Under the pieces are notes generated by a model, which saw only the letters and a program-made list of their open reading frames with translations, was not told the DNA's origin and did no database searches. A stretch of DNA of 51,933 nt from Candidatus Sabulitectum sp. (lineage in GTDB: Bacteria; Fermentibacterota; Fermentibacteria; Fermentibacterales; JCC-6): assembly GCA_021107435.1 (NCBI GenBank), contig JAIOSV010000112.1:1-51933 (forward strand), in the 5' to 3' direction. A program made the position numbers and the translations under genes. Within the stretch, counting starts at the first letter, position 1. Every line of letters begins with the position of its first letter. Of this stretch, positions 10,090 through 17,194 are shown one piece after another.

Positions 10090-11940
10090 ATGAAAGCTGC
10101 GGGATTGGTTATTTTCCTGATGTTAGTGTTGATTCTTTCTCAGGCTGTTGCGAGTACAGCCACCCAGACCGACTGGTTCGGCGGTGACGGTATTCCAGGC
10201 CCTGTTATTGAATGGGGTGACACATTCGATTTCGAGACCTGTATTTACTGGTCAGGAAGCTCGGATGATCTGCTGCTGGATACAGGTATCCTCAATGTGC
10301 CAGTTGAGCATACAGTTGACAGCGAATTTGAACATGTCACTTCTGTATATGCTGCGGATATTGATGGTAATGGCGATATGGATGTACTTGGCTCAGCGGG
10401 CAGCTATGACGATGACATCAACTGGTGGGAAAACATTGATGGCACCGGTCTCAGCTGGATCAAGCATAATGTTGGCAGCAGCCTGGATGGTCCAAGGTCG
10501 GTTTACGCCGCGGATATAGACGGTGATGGTGATATGGATGTGCTGGGCGCGCTTAAATATGCAGATGATATAATCTGGTGGGAAAACAACAATGGCTCCG
10601 GTACATCATGGACCGAACATATGATAGACGGTGACTTTGATGTTGCCATTTCTGTTTACGCCGAGGATATCGACGGCGATGGTGATATGGATGTGCTGGG
10701 TGCGGCTGAAGGAGACTATGATATAACCTGGTGGGAGAACGACAACGGCTCCGGCACCAGCTGGACTGAACACACCGTTGACGACTCCTTCAGCGGTGCC
10801 CGGTCGGTTTACGCTGAAGATGTTGACGGCGACGGCGATATGGATGTACTGGGAGCAGCCAGGTACGCCGATGATATCACATGGTGGGAAAACAACAACG
10901 GCTCCGGCACCAGCTGGACTGAACATACTGTTGACGGCCTTTTCGACAGTGCCTATTCGGTTTACGCCGAGGATGTTGACGGTGATGGTGATATAGATGT
11001 GCTGGGTGCAGCAGCTCTTGCCGATGATATCACCTGGTGGGAGAACAACAACGGCTCCGGCACAAGCTGGACTGAGCATACTGTTGATGGAGACTTTAAC
11101 TATGCCTGTTCGGTTTACGCCGAAGATGTCGACGGCGACGGTGATATGGATGTGCTGGGCGCAGCTAACGGTGCCTTTGATATCACATGGTGGGAAAACG
11201 ATGACGGATCCGGTACATCATGGACCGAACATACCGTTGACAATAACTTCAGCTTTGCTATCTCGGTTTACGCCGAGGATATTGACGGTGATGGGAACAT
11301 GGATGTGCTGGGGGCAGCTTACGATGCCGGTGATATCACCTGGTGGAAGGTAATCGGGTATTCTCCGGAAGGCTCGCTTCAATCCAGCATACTGGATATT
11401 CAGGAAAGCCCCTGCTGGCAGAGCATCGACTGGACCTGCAGTGAACCCTCCGGGACCAGCGTAGCATTCCAGGTAAGAGCATCAGATAATTCCTCAGCCA
11501 TGGGATCCTGGTCGGATCCACTCACAACACCCTGCAACCTGGATGGAATCCTGACAGACGGAGACAGCCTTTTTCAGTACAAAGTCCTTTTCACAACTTC
11601 AGATCCTGATTCAACGCCTGTGCTTGATGACATAACGGTAACATGGGGTATGCTGGGAATAGAACATGAATCAGACGCTGGATCCAGTGTGCTGTCTCTG
11701 CACAGAGTACAACCCAATCCGGCTTTTGGTCATGCCTCACTGACCTTTACACTCCCTGTGAACTCCAGAGCTGAGTTAACAGTATTCGATCTGACCGGGC
11801 ACGTAGTCCACTCAATCAGCGGTGAGTACGAGCCGGGAGTACATGAAATACGGCTGGATGACCTGGACTCCGGTGTATACCTTGTCAGGATGAGTTCAGG
11901 TGATTTTATAGATACGCAGCGTTTCGTCATGATTGATTAA
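10090..11940 (+). CDS. Secreted seven-repeat FG-GAP/VCBS protein with type IX-style C-terminal tail
   Basis: A 616-residue exported protein. I place the start at the ATG at 10090, behind a G-run, rather than the adjacent GTG. A signal peptide (LVIFLMLVLILSQAVAS) is followed by seven tandem units of about 51 residues (about residues 75-420). Each contains SVYAEDIDGDGDMDVLGAA, then DDITWWENNNGSG and TSWTEHTVD. The DxDGDGD segments resemble the Ca-binding loops of FG-GAP/VCBS propellers, so seven units suggest a closed seven-blade beta-propeller. After a beta linker, the last 85 residues (QPNPAFGHASLTF, DLTGHVV, LDSGVYLVRM) match the secretion-system sorting domain used by type IX systems. It is probably displayed on or released from the outer membrane. 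Confidence 0.9.
   Translation: MKAAGLVIFLMLVLILSQAVASTATQTDWFGGDGIPGPVIEWGDTFDFETCIYWSGSSDDLLLDTGILNVPVEHTVDSEFEHVTSVYAADIDGNGDMDVLGSAGSYDDDINWWENIDGTGLSWIKHNVGSSLDGPRSVYAADIDGDGDMDVLGALKYADDIIWWENNNGSGTSWTEHMIDGDFDVAISVYAEDIDGDGDMDVLGAAEGDYDITWWENDNGSGTSWTEHTVDDSFSGARSVYAEDVDGDGDMDVLGAARYADDITWWENNNGSGTSWTEHTVDGLFDSAYSVYAEDVDGDGDIDVLGAAALADDITWWENNNGSGTSWTEHTVDGDFNYACSVYAEDVDGDGDMDVLGAANGAFDITWWENDDGSGTSWTEHTVDNNFSFAISVYAEDIDGDGNMDVLGAAYDAGDITWWKVIGYSPEGSLQSSILDIQESPCWQSIDWTCSEPSGTSVAFQVRASDNSSAMGSWSDPLTTPCNLDGILTDGDSLFQYKVLFTTSDPDSTPVLDDITVTWGMLGIEHESDAGSSVLSLHRVQPNPAFGHASLTFTLPVNSRAELTVFDLTGHVVHSISGEYEPGVHEIRLDDLDSGVYLVRMSSGDFIDTQRFVMID
10310..11349 (+). repeat. Tandem 153-bp coding repeats (seven units)
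   Basis: Seven in-frame units of about 153 bp inside the FG-GAP gene encode the 51-residue blades. Middle units 3 to 6 are the most alike at protein level, for example TSWTEHTVD repeated almost unchanged. The first and seventh are more diverged, and the seventh lacks the WENNNG half. Such high DNA similarity allows unequal crossing-over to change blade number. Confidence 0.85.
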
Positions 11941-11964
11941 GAGCCGGACGAATCTCCCGAGGGC

Positions 11965-12060
11965 CGTCGCCTGCCGCGAAAACCCGCAGGCAGTCTCCGT
12001 CTTCCCAGGATGATGAATTGACCGGGGGATACACATCATTACTCATTTTGTATCCCCCGG
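11965..12060 (+). terminator. Double hairpin terminator region
   Basis: Two inverted repeats follow the FG-GAP gene. The first pairs GCCTGC with GCAGGC around 11968-11993. The second is a perfect 12-bp stem, CCGGGGGATACA (12022-12033) with TGTATCCCCCGG (12049-12060), with a 15-base loop. AAAATATATT follows on the plus strand. The second stem can also serve the convergent methyltransferase gene, which ends at 12081. Confidence 0.65.
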
Positions 12061-12080
12061 AAAATATATTTCCGAATGTT

Positions 12081-12608
12081 TCAGCTTTTTCTGAAACTGT
12101 ATGTATGCTTCCCTTTCTCCGATATCCAGAACATATCGCCTTGAGTCATACCACTGATAATCTTCTCTTCACTCATGTGATGATCGCTGAAGGACACAAT
12201 ACCGTCCGGCCTGAGAGTCCTCCGCATTTCTTTAAGAACCGCTTCTGGATCTCCCAGCAGGTGAAAAACATCATAGAAAAGAACAACATCAATAGTTTCA
12301 TCGGGAATTCCGGTTGAACAATCGGAGCAGACAGTAGTTACGTTGTCCAGCTTCAGGCTTGACGCTTTCTTTCTGACAGCATCCAGCGCAAGCTGAAGTA
12401 TGTCCTGCGCGTAAACCTTTCCGCCTGGCCCGACTGATTCAGAGACAAGGAAGGTGTAACTGCCGTGCGCGCATCCAAAATCAAGCACATGATTCCCGGG
12501 CCTGATATCCACTTCCTCAAGAATCCTGTCTCTGGGGCGCACCAGATCCCTGCATCTCAGAAAAAACGACATGATGTGGAATGCCGCACTCGGCATCGGC
12601 CTGTTCAC
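12081..12608 (-). CDS. Class I SAM-dependent methyltransferase (UbiE/Methyltransf_11-like)
   Basis: A 175-residue product if started at the GTG at 12608. AGGAGG lies six bases before that GTG and inside the longer open frame, which decides the start. Motif I reads VLDFGCAHGSYT, an acidic residue follows strand 2 (VYAQDI), and SDHHMSEE and the LRPDGIV post-I motif are present. These bind S-adenosylmethionine. The acceptor is unknown. The C-terminal 13 codons lie in a 40-bp block repeated at 9863. It lies 42 bases downstream of the DUF2141 gene on the same strand, so the pair may be an operon. Confidence 0.85.
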   Translation of the reverse strand: MNRPMPSAAFHIMSFFLRCRDLVRPRDRILEEVDIRPGNHVLDFGCAHGSYTFLVSESVGPGGKVYAQDILQLALDAVRKKASSLKLDNVTTVCSDCSTGIPDETIDVVLFYDVFHLLGDPEAVLKEMRRTLRPDGIVSFSDHHMSEEKIISGMTQGDMFWISEKGKHTYSFRKS

Positions 12609-12650
12609 GCACTGCCTCCTTTCAAACAACCTTCTACCGGAATACGCTTC

Positions 12651-13112
12651 TCAGTATCCCATTTCCATAGTCAATGACAATTCTTCCGTATCGAGGATGA
12701 AGCAGGCATCATCATAATCCGGTGGTCCGGATATCCCGCCTCTGACACCGTTGGATATGCTGTAGCCCTCAGTTGGATGCCCGAAGAAATTCTTGTTGTG
12801 CTCTCCGTCTCCGTTTTCATCGTGAAACGATGACACCGCATATTCACCAAACGGAAGATCTGCGAATACGAACCGAACAGACTCCCCTTCAATAGTTGAC
12901 ATTTCACTCCTGAAAGCACAGTCCATATCTCTGAGGAAATCATCATCCGATGCCCACAGCGCCAGTCGAACACTTCCATCACAGTTCCTCAAACCGTCAA
13001 TGGTAATTGTTATAGTTCCAGTCTGTTCCTCTTCCCCTGCTTCACCAAAAACTGTCACCGGCATAAGAATGAGAGCCAGTAACGCTCCCTGAATCACTGT
13101 TCTCGTTTTCAT
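12651..13112 (-). CDS. DUF2141 family exported protein
   Basis: Starting at the ATG at 13112, with GAGGAA seven bases upstream, the 153-residue product begins MKTRTVIQGALLALILMPVTVFGEA, a signal peptide. The body matches the DUF2141 pattern: a beta strand GTITITIDGL, then LPFGEYAVSSFHDENGDGEHNKNFFGHPTEGYSISN and GPPDYDDACF. DUF2141 proteins are small periplasmic or outer-membrane beta-sandwich proteins of unknown function. The methyltransferase gene lies just downstream. Confidence 0.85.
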   Translation of the reverse strand: MKTRTVIQGALLALILMPVTVFGEAGEEEQTGTITITIDGLRNCDGSVRLALWASDDDFLRDMDCAFRSEMSTIEGESVRFVFADLPFGEYAVSSFHDENGDGEHNKNFFGHPTEGYSISNGVRGGISGPPDYDDACFILDTEELSLTMEMGY

Positions 13113-13312
13113 ATCATTCCTCTTTTCCATTGGAGTCTTCGTGTGCTTTATTTGCCTTAATCACTGCATGGTTTATTGTGAATCACCTCCCCTTCTGCGG
13201 AAGTCGGCATATAGAGTACAGACTTAATCACGGAATCGCGCTCCACTATAAAAGAACATGCTCATGTTAATTGCAGGCTCTTCGAGGTGAAATGATTTGC
13301 TGTCTGCCGCAT

Positions 13313-14089
13313 TTACAAACCTTTCGCTTTTTTGAGAGCAATTTTCTTAAACCATTTGAATTTTTTAAGAACGTTGAAGAAGGGAACAGGTATTATCTCC
13401 CGGCTTGCTTTTCTTTGTGTTTTGCTTCTGATTTTTCCCAATGTTGCCAATTCTTTCCCGGCATTTTCTACAGCTTGATGACTTGCAATGATTTTCGGAT
13501 ACTTCTTCTCTTTTTCAGAGTTCAAGCCATGGCCTGCAAGTTTTCCTGATCGTCGTATAATTGTACCAACATGAGGTGCATCCATAAATCTTGAGAAGGT
13601 TTTAAAGTATGTAACCACACTTTTTGATGTTTCATCCTCAAAATTATCACAACACATTATAGTTACAAATGGTTTCGAACATATTTCTTTGTTGACATGA
13701 TGAAAAAACAATCCACTCTCAGACAATCTGATTTCACTGCTCTCACCAGTCACATTCATTCGGTCAATAAATACTTTCATTAACCCTGACATGTTGAAAA
13801 CGTAAATTGGTGTAGCGTAAATTATTATATCAGCTTTGCGCATTTTGTAGAAAACCATTGCGATGTCATCTATTTCTTCATAGATGCATTTTGAGAGGTG
13901 TTCTTCGATGCGGCATACACCACATCCCCTGCAAATCTTAATATCTAATTCCGCAAGCGCGATTTCTTCACAGGTTGCTCCTTTTTGTTTTGCTCCTTCG
14001 AATAACTTATCAATGAGAAAATGTGTATATCCTGCGGTACCGCGATGACTTCCGTTGATTGCAAGAATTTTCATTATGGATTCAACCAT
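13313..14089 (-). CDS. NADPH-dependent FMN reductase / iron-sulfur flavoprotein-like protein (paralog 1)
   Basis: A flavodoxin-fold protein of up to 258 residues. The FMN phosphate loop is MKILAINGSHRGTAGYTH, and IIIYATPIYVFNMSGLMKVFIDRM is the second FMN-contacting segment. The compact cysteine cluster CRGCGVCRIEEHLSKC resembles the 4Fe-4S site of archaeal-type iron-sulfur flavoproteins. The family start suggests MKILAIN (14074), five residues inside this frame, but neither start has a convincing ribosome site. It follows paralog 2 by 11 bases in one operon. Base composition looks more AT-rich than its neighbour's. The electron acceptor is unknown. Confidence 0.85.
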   Translation of the reverse strand: MVESIMKILAINGSHRGTAGYTHFLIDKLFEGAKQKGATCEEIALAELDIKICRGCGVCRIEEHLSKCIYEEIDDIAMVFYKMRKADIIIYATPIYVFNMSGLMKVFIDRMNVTGESSEIRLSESGLFFHHVNKEICSKPFVTIMCCDNFEDETSKSVVTYFKTFSRFMDAPHVGTIIRRSGKLAGHGLNSEKEKKYPKIIASHQAVENAGKELATLGKIRSKTQRKASREIIPVPFFNVLKKFKWFKKIALKKAKGL

Positions 14090-14100
14090 TCTCTTTCAAA

Positions 14101-14835
14101 TCAGTCTTCTTCCGCCTTCTCAAGCTTCAACAACTCGCCCGCGAATGATTTATTCGCCGTTCTGATGTACTGCTCGGGAGGAACAATCGGTTTCTCAAGT
14201 TTTGCCTGTGTCTTGTCGGATATTCGCCCGCCGGTTACCACTTCCCCGCCGGCTTTCTGCAAAAGCTTTTTGTAATGATGAAGAAAGGGTTTGAGAATCG
14301 GCATTGGATTCGCGAGCAGTCCGCCTCCGTCTCTGTAAATTTCCGCAGTAATCCTGCTGCCGGCATTTCTCGCAACTCTTTTGAAAAGGAGTTTTAGAAC
14401 CTGGAAATGCGCCATTTCGGGAAATCCGCAGTTGGAAATCACAACAAATCCCGGTGAGTGTCCCGTCCTCTCAGAATGCTTGCACTCACCGTTCTCATCC
14501 TTATCAAAAAAGGGCTCCAGCCGGGGAATCATCCTGTCCATGAAATTCTTCATTATCCCCGTTACATTATCAACATAAAGAGGTGTTGCGAAAACAACGA
14601 TATCCGACGAAAACTTTTCCAGCAGTTCTTCCATATCATCCCGGACAACGCATTTCCCCGGTGTCTTCAGCCAGCAGGCAAAACATCCTCTGCAGTACCC
14701 TATATTTTTCTCAACCAGAAGAATGTTCTCGGTTTCAGCTCCCGCCTTCTCCGCTCCGGCAAGGAAATTCTCAACCATGATGTGTGTGTTGCCGGCAGAG
14801 CCACGCGGACTTCCATTGAATGCAACGATTTTCAT
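14101..14835 (-). CDS. NADPH-dependent FMN reductase / iron-sulfur flavoprotein-like protein (paralog 2)
   Basis: A 244-residue flavodoxin-fold protein. The start at ATG 14835 is set by AAGGAG seven bases upstream and gives the family N-terminus MKIVAFNGSPRGSAGNTH (FMN phosphate loop). The cysteine cluster YCRGCFACWLKTPGKC is followed by VVFATPLYVDNVTGIMKNFMDRM. It is the first gene of a two-gene operon with its paralog and is divergent from a TetR regulator. The promoter (TTGACA-16-TATCTT) is covered by two palindromes that probably bind that regulator. A role in redox stress or drug/quinone reduction is inferred from the TetR context. Confidence 0.87.
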   Translation of the reverse strand: MKIVAFNGSPRGSAGNTHIMVENFLAGAEKAGAETENILLVEKNIGYCRGCFACWLKTPGKCVVRDDMEELLEKFSSDIVVFATPLYVDNVTGIMKNFMDRMIPRLEPFFDKDENGECKHSERTGHSPGFVVISNCGFPEMAHFQVLKLLFKRVARNAGSRITAEIYRDGGGLLANPMPILKPFLHHYKKLLQKAGGEVVTGGRISDKTQAKLEKPIVPPEQYIRTANKSFAGELLKLEKAEED

Positions 14836-14863
14836 CTTTTCTCCTTCTACTGTGAATGACTCT

Positions 14864-14882
14864 ATCTTAACGGTGTAAAGAT
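14864..14882. promoter_or_regulatory. Putative TetR operator 1
   Basis: The sequence ATCTTAACGGTGTAAAGAT is a 19-bp imperfect palindrome with ATCTT and AAGAT half sites. It matches operator 2 at most positions and covers the -10 element (TATCTT on the minus strand, 14878-14883) of the flavoprotein operon. Confidence 0.65.
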
Positions 14883-14905
14883 ACAACCAATCTTAACATT
14901 GTCAA
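14878..14905 (-). promoter_or_regulatory. Promoter of the flavoprotein operon
   Basis: On the minus strand, TTGACA (14900-14905) and TATCTT (14878-14883) are separated by 16 bases, upstream of the ATG at 14835. Both elements lie inside the two palindromes, so repressor binding would block transcription. Confidence 0.6.
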
Positions 14906-14908
14906 GAT
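14890..14908. promoter_or_regulatory. Putative TetR operator 2
   Basis: The sequence ATCTTAACATTGTCAAGAT is a near-perfect 19-bp palindrome (16 of 19 positions symmetric, one of the exceptions being the centre). It lies 26 bp centre to centre from operator 1 and covers the TTGACA -35 element. Confidence 0.7.
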
Positions 14909-14953
14909 GCATCTTTTTTTGTAGATTCGTATTCATGACAGGAAGCGAGAACA

Positions 14954-15565
14954 GTGGCTGAAACAGGCAGAACTGACAGGTACCATCACGGTGACCTCAG
15001 ACAGACTCTTATGAACAACTGTCTGAAAATGATAGAAGAGAAAGGTGTTTCCGGCTTCACCCTCCGGGAGGTCGCCAGAATATCAGGAGTCTCTCCTGCT
15101 GCCCCGTATCATCATTTTAAGAGCAAAACTGAACTGCTTGCAGCAGTCGCTGTTATGGGCTTCGAGATGCTCAATGAAGCACAGCGGAAAATATATGAAC
15201 AATATGATGACCCCGTGTTAAGGCTGAGTGCTCTGGGAAAGTCATATGTGATGTTCGCGGTGAATCACAAGATATACTTCCATGTGATGTTCAGAGCAGA
15301 CAGTGAAGTGCTGTGGAAAAACAGGCAGGTAATGAATGTAGCGAACCAGGCTCTCAGCTATCTTGAAAACACCATTCGTGAATTGTTCCCAAAGACGGCG
15401 GCAGACGACGACAGTCATTTCCGGGCAACTGTGCTGACATGCTGGTCAAAGGCTCACGGCCTGGCTTCTCTGTGGGTGGACGGCCCGTTAAAATCAGTTG
15501 AATCCGGCAAACTTGATCTCAATAAACTGGTCGATCTCATTTTCAGCCGGTCTGTATTGCACTGA
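14954..15565 (+). CDS. TetR/AcrR family transcriptional regulator
   Basis: A 203-residue regulator. It starts at GTG 14954 with GGAAG upstream. The N-terminal helix-turn-helix reads GVSGFTLREVARISGVSPAAPYHHFKSKTELLAAV (about residues 35-70), preceded by RYHHGDLRQTLM, typical of the branch with a TetR_C_33-like ligand domain (VMFRADSEVLW). It is divergent from the flavoprotein operon. The 118-base spacer holds two 19-bp palindromes, so it probably represses both that operon and itself, with release by an unidentified small molecule. Confidence 0.92.
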   Translation: MAETGRTDRYHHGDLRQTLMNNCLKMIEEKGVSGFTLREVARISGVSPAAPYHHFKSKTELLAAVAVMGFEMLNEAQRKIYEQYDDPVLRLSALGKSYVMFAVNHKIYFHVMFRADSEVLWKNRQVMNVANQALSYLENTIRELFPKTAADDDSHFRATVLTCWSKAHGLASLWVDGPLKSVESGKLDLNKLVDLIFSRSVLH

Positions 15566-15689
15566 GAATTCTGACACTCTGAAACTCACGTGCAATTACT
15601 CTTCATCTACACAACACTTGGATTTCCGCGTGAAGACTCTATTGCTGCAGGTTATTACGAACGACTTATATCTAATAACCCTGTGACCC

Positions 15690-16064
15690 TTAAGGAAGCT
15701 TTACGCTGACTTCATTGCTCCAGGAAGTGCCGCCGCCTTCGTTGGTGGTCTTAAGGGCATAGTACCAGGTGGCACCTGGCTGGAGGTTCTCATCAAAATA
15801 TGTGGTAGTGGTGTTTTTGTCTATAACAAAGAGAACAGTGGCAGAACTGGTATTGTCCTTTATACCTGACGAGGAAGAACGGTAAAGAGTATAGCTGGTA
15901 AAATCGGAGTCGGGGCACATTGTCCAGGAAAGCTTGGCTGTAGTGGAACCACTGGCTACCCCGGTAAGGGCCGAAGGAGACGGGTCATCGGGACCAAAGG
16001 GGTTGTCAGGTCCACAGGCTGAAATCAGAGCTACCGCTGCGGCAAAAACAACAAGTCGTTTCAT
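15690..16064 (-). CDS. Small lipoprotein with a fibronectin type III-like domain
   Basis: A 124-residue lipoprotein. The signal peptide ends in lipobox LISAC (MKRLVVFAAAVALISAC). A single FN3-like beta-sandwich follows (AKLSWTMCPDSDFTSYTLYRSSSSGI, WYYALKTTNEGGGTSWSN). It is closely related to the FN3 part of the next gene upstream, which lies 23 bases away in the same operon, suggesting duplication. The ribosome site AAGGGGG precedes the ATG. The function is unknown, probably cell-surface adhesion or structure. Confidence 0.85.
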   Translation of the reverse strand: MKRLVVFAAAVALISACGPDNPFGPDDPSPSALTGVASGSTTAKLSWTMCPDSDFTSYTLYRSSSSGIKDNTSSATVLFVIDKNTTTTYFDENLQPGATWYYALKTTNEGGGTSWSNEVSVKLP

Positions 16065-16087
16065 AACAACCCCCTTTAATAAGTTAC

Positions 16088-17083
16088 TTAGTCAGTAAAA
16101 TCGTTCTCATCTCTGGCATTAAGTTTGTACTCGTCGTAGGAGTAAAATACAACACCAATGATCTCACTGTATGTATCACCAATGGAAGTAGAAAAACTAT
16201 GCAGTTTTACCATGCCTTCACCTGAACCATCATCTACCATGAATTCACCATAGCTGTTTGGATCAGTGGTAACCGTCACATTGGAGACAGATGCAAACAC
16301 ACCCTCCCACTTCTCAGATGCAATATCCACAGAGCTGATCTGTTCAGGGGCGGGAATGGCATGACCTGCTTCGTAAAAGTCCACAGACCCGACCACAACT
16401 TCAGTAAGACCGTAAAACTCCTGTACCTCTCCGGAAACCACAACGCTGTCTCCGCGCTGCAGATTATCCATAACACCGTCGTATCCAAAGAGAACCAGGC
16501 CTGACCACTCTCCACCTGACGGGTCTTCAATTGTAGCAAGCTGCGCATCAGTCACACTTGTATAAAATTCTCCTGCAGCTGCAGTAACTATTCCCGTAAC
16601 TGTCACATCATCTCCGTCATAAGGAGATTCGTCAGCCTGACCCTGGATCTGGTAACAGGTAAGGACGTCTCCGCCGCCGCCGGTGGAGTCCGGTGTGGTT
16701 ATGGTTGTCTCATTGCTCCAGGCTGTAAGCTGGGAGGTGTCAACTGTCTGAAGGGCATAGTAATAGGGTGTGCTCCAGGCAAGACCATCATCTGTGTGAG
16801 CAAGTGTCTCTTTTACAGTAATAGTAGCTACGAGAGTGGCGCTGGAAAGATTCGCTGCTATACCGGATGTCTCTGATCTGTACAGAACGTAGGAAGAAAA
16901 ATCGTCATCAGGACACTCGGTCCAGGTAAGTGTAGCGGAGTTGTTGTTGCCCGCAGAAGCGGTAAGAGTTGATGCAGTGGGATTTGTTCCGCCCTCCTGA
17001 GGATTGCCTTCATCATTGCCGCATGCCGCAGCGAGAAGAATGGCCATGAGAACTGCGGTAATCGTTAAGAGGCGACGAGTCAC
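16088..17083 (-). CDS. Lipoprotein with FN3 and OB-fold domains
   Basis: A 331-residue lipoprotein starting at GTG 17083 (AGGAG five bases upstream), with lipobox LLAAAC. Residues about 35-130 form an FN3-like domain (ATLTWTECPDDDFSSYVLYRSETSGI, YYYALQTVDTSQLTAWSN). A glycine linker leads to a C-terminal OB-like region (about 145-330: VTVTGIVTAAAGEFYTSV, LQRGDSVVVSGEVQEFYGLTEVV, MVKLHSFSTSIGDTYSEIIGVVFYSYDEYKLNARD), the pattern seen in DUF5689/YhcR-type nucleic-acid or ligand-binding OB domains. No nuclease domain is attached. It is first in an operon with the smaller FN3 lipoprotein. Confidence 0.83.
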   Translation of the reverse strand: MTRRLLTITAVLMAILLAAACGNDEGNPQEGGTNPTASTLTASAGNNNSATLTWTECPDDDFSSYVLYRSETSGIAANLSSATLVATITVKETLAHTDDGLAWSTPYYYALQTVDTSQLTAWSNETTITTPDSTGGGGDVLTCYQIQGQADESPYDGDDVTVTGIVTAAAGEFYTSVTDAQLATIEDPSGGEWSGLVLFGYDGVMDNLQRGDSVVVSGEVQEFYGLTEVVVGSVDFYEAGHAIPAPEQISSVDIASEKWEGVFASVSNVTVTTDPNSYGEFMVDDGSGEGMVKLHSFSTSIGDTYSEIIGVVFYSYDEYKLNARDENDFTD

Positions 17084-17194
17084 TTTTTCTCCTTCCGGTG
17101 TGTATGGTTCTGCTTTATTTGCTGTAACCTGATAGGCACTTTTACCTAACTGATAATTATAATTGACTCTACCGAAAAATGAAATGGAGAAGAA

